Translations under genes and position numbers: made by a program
The notes under the pieces: generated by a model
The model's input: the letters and a program-made list of their open reading frames with translations, nothing else
Database searches by the model: none
Told to the model about the DNA's origin: nothing
Source: Acidobacteriota bacterium
GTDB taxonomy: Bacteria > Acidobacteriota > Vicinamibacteria > Vicinamibacterales > CAVVIG01
Length of the DNA stretch: 5,959 bases
Assembly (NCBI GenBank): GCA_003222555.1
Contig: QHWL01000135.1
Coordinates: 1-5,959 of the forward strand
Direction of reading: 5' to 3'
In this document: positions 5,808 to 5,959 of the stretch, piece by piece
Layout: each line of letters opens with the position of its first letter
Position numbering within the stretch: position 1 is the stretch's first letter

Positions 5808-5959
5808 ATGTCCTATCAAGTGATCGCGCGCAAATGGCGGCCGCAGCGGTTCGACGATGTCGTCGGACAGCTGGCGGTGACGCGGACGCTGAAAAACGCG
5901 CTCGCGAGCGGGCGGCTCGCGCAGGCGTTCGTCTTTGCGGGGCCGCGCGGCGTCGGCAA
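5808..5959 (+). CDS. dnaX: DNA polymerase III subunits gamma/tau, DnaX (partial, N-terminal 50 residues)
   Basis: DnaX forms the clamp-loader ATPase ring that places the sliding clamp and links polymerase cores at the replication fork. The visible N-terminus, MSYQVIARKWRPQRFDDVVGQ, is the family hallmark, followed by ALASGRLAQAFVFAGPRGVGK; the window ends inside the Walker A (P-loop) motif. The start is ATG 5808, with no Shine-Dalgarno between it and the end of the SRP RNA helix nine bases upstream. The order ffs (scr)-dnaX is also found in B. subtilis, so the pairing is a known arrangement. The downstream partners usual there (YbaB/EbfC-type protein and recR) would be outside the window. Confidence 0.95.
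   Translation, partial: MSYQVIARKWRPQRFDDVVGQLAVTRTLKNALASGRLAQAFVFAGPRGVG

Overview
The window is a high-GC bacterial chromosome segment. Its closest fit is an Acidobacteriota genome of the Vicinamibacteria type. That placement is an inference from the gene content (futalosine-pathway MqnE, long NadA, a TonB-dependent receptor with a carboxypeptidase-regulatory-like N-terminus) and from palindromic repeats of a kind I recall from such genomes. I could not test it by search.

Layout: (1) 1-542, minus strand: the N-terminal 180 residues of a TonB-dependent outer-membrane receptor, preceded at about 581-752 by a clear cobalamin riboswitch. The receptor is therefore probably a BtuB-like corrinoid importer. 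(2) 921-1424, plus strand: a YjbQ/UPF0047 protein, followed 21 bases later by mqnE (1446-2540), a radical SAM enzyme of menaquinone synthesis by the futalosine route. (3) 2541-2847: a gene-free stretch with an extended -10 promoter, a hairpin with a U-run that can also form a pseudoknot, further hairpins, and a palindromic repeat directly before nadA. (4) 2848-3978: nadA, quinolinate synthase. (5) 3979-4144: a dispersed-type palindrome, then 4145-4747, a Mn-type superoxide dismutase. (6) 4759-4827: an AT-rich array of four 11-base units in inverted arrangement, directly before an unrecognised eight-helix membrane protein (4836-5630). (7) 5672-5798: the 4.5S-type signal recognition particle RNA (ffs), nine bases before the start of dnaX, which runs off the window inside its Walker A motif.

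Most of the genes are housekeeping: cofactor supply (B12 uptake, menaquinone, NAD), oxidative-stress defence, protein targeting and replication. They do not form one pathway, though MqnE and NadA both carry oxygen-sensitive Fe-S clusters and lie near a superoxide dismutase. I see no mobile element with a transposase, no CRISPR array and no defence system. The parts least explained by known families are the structured nadA leader, the repeats that sit against gene starts, and the membrane protein at 4836-5630.
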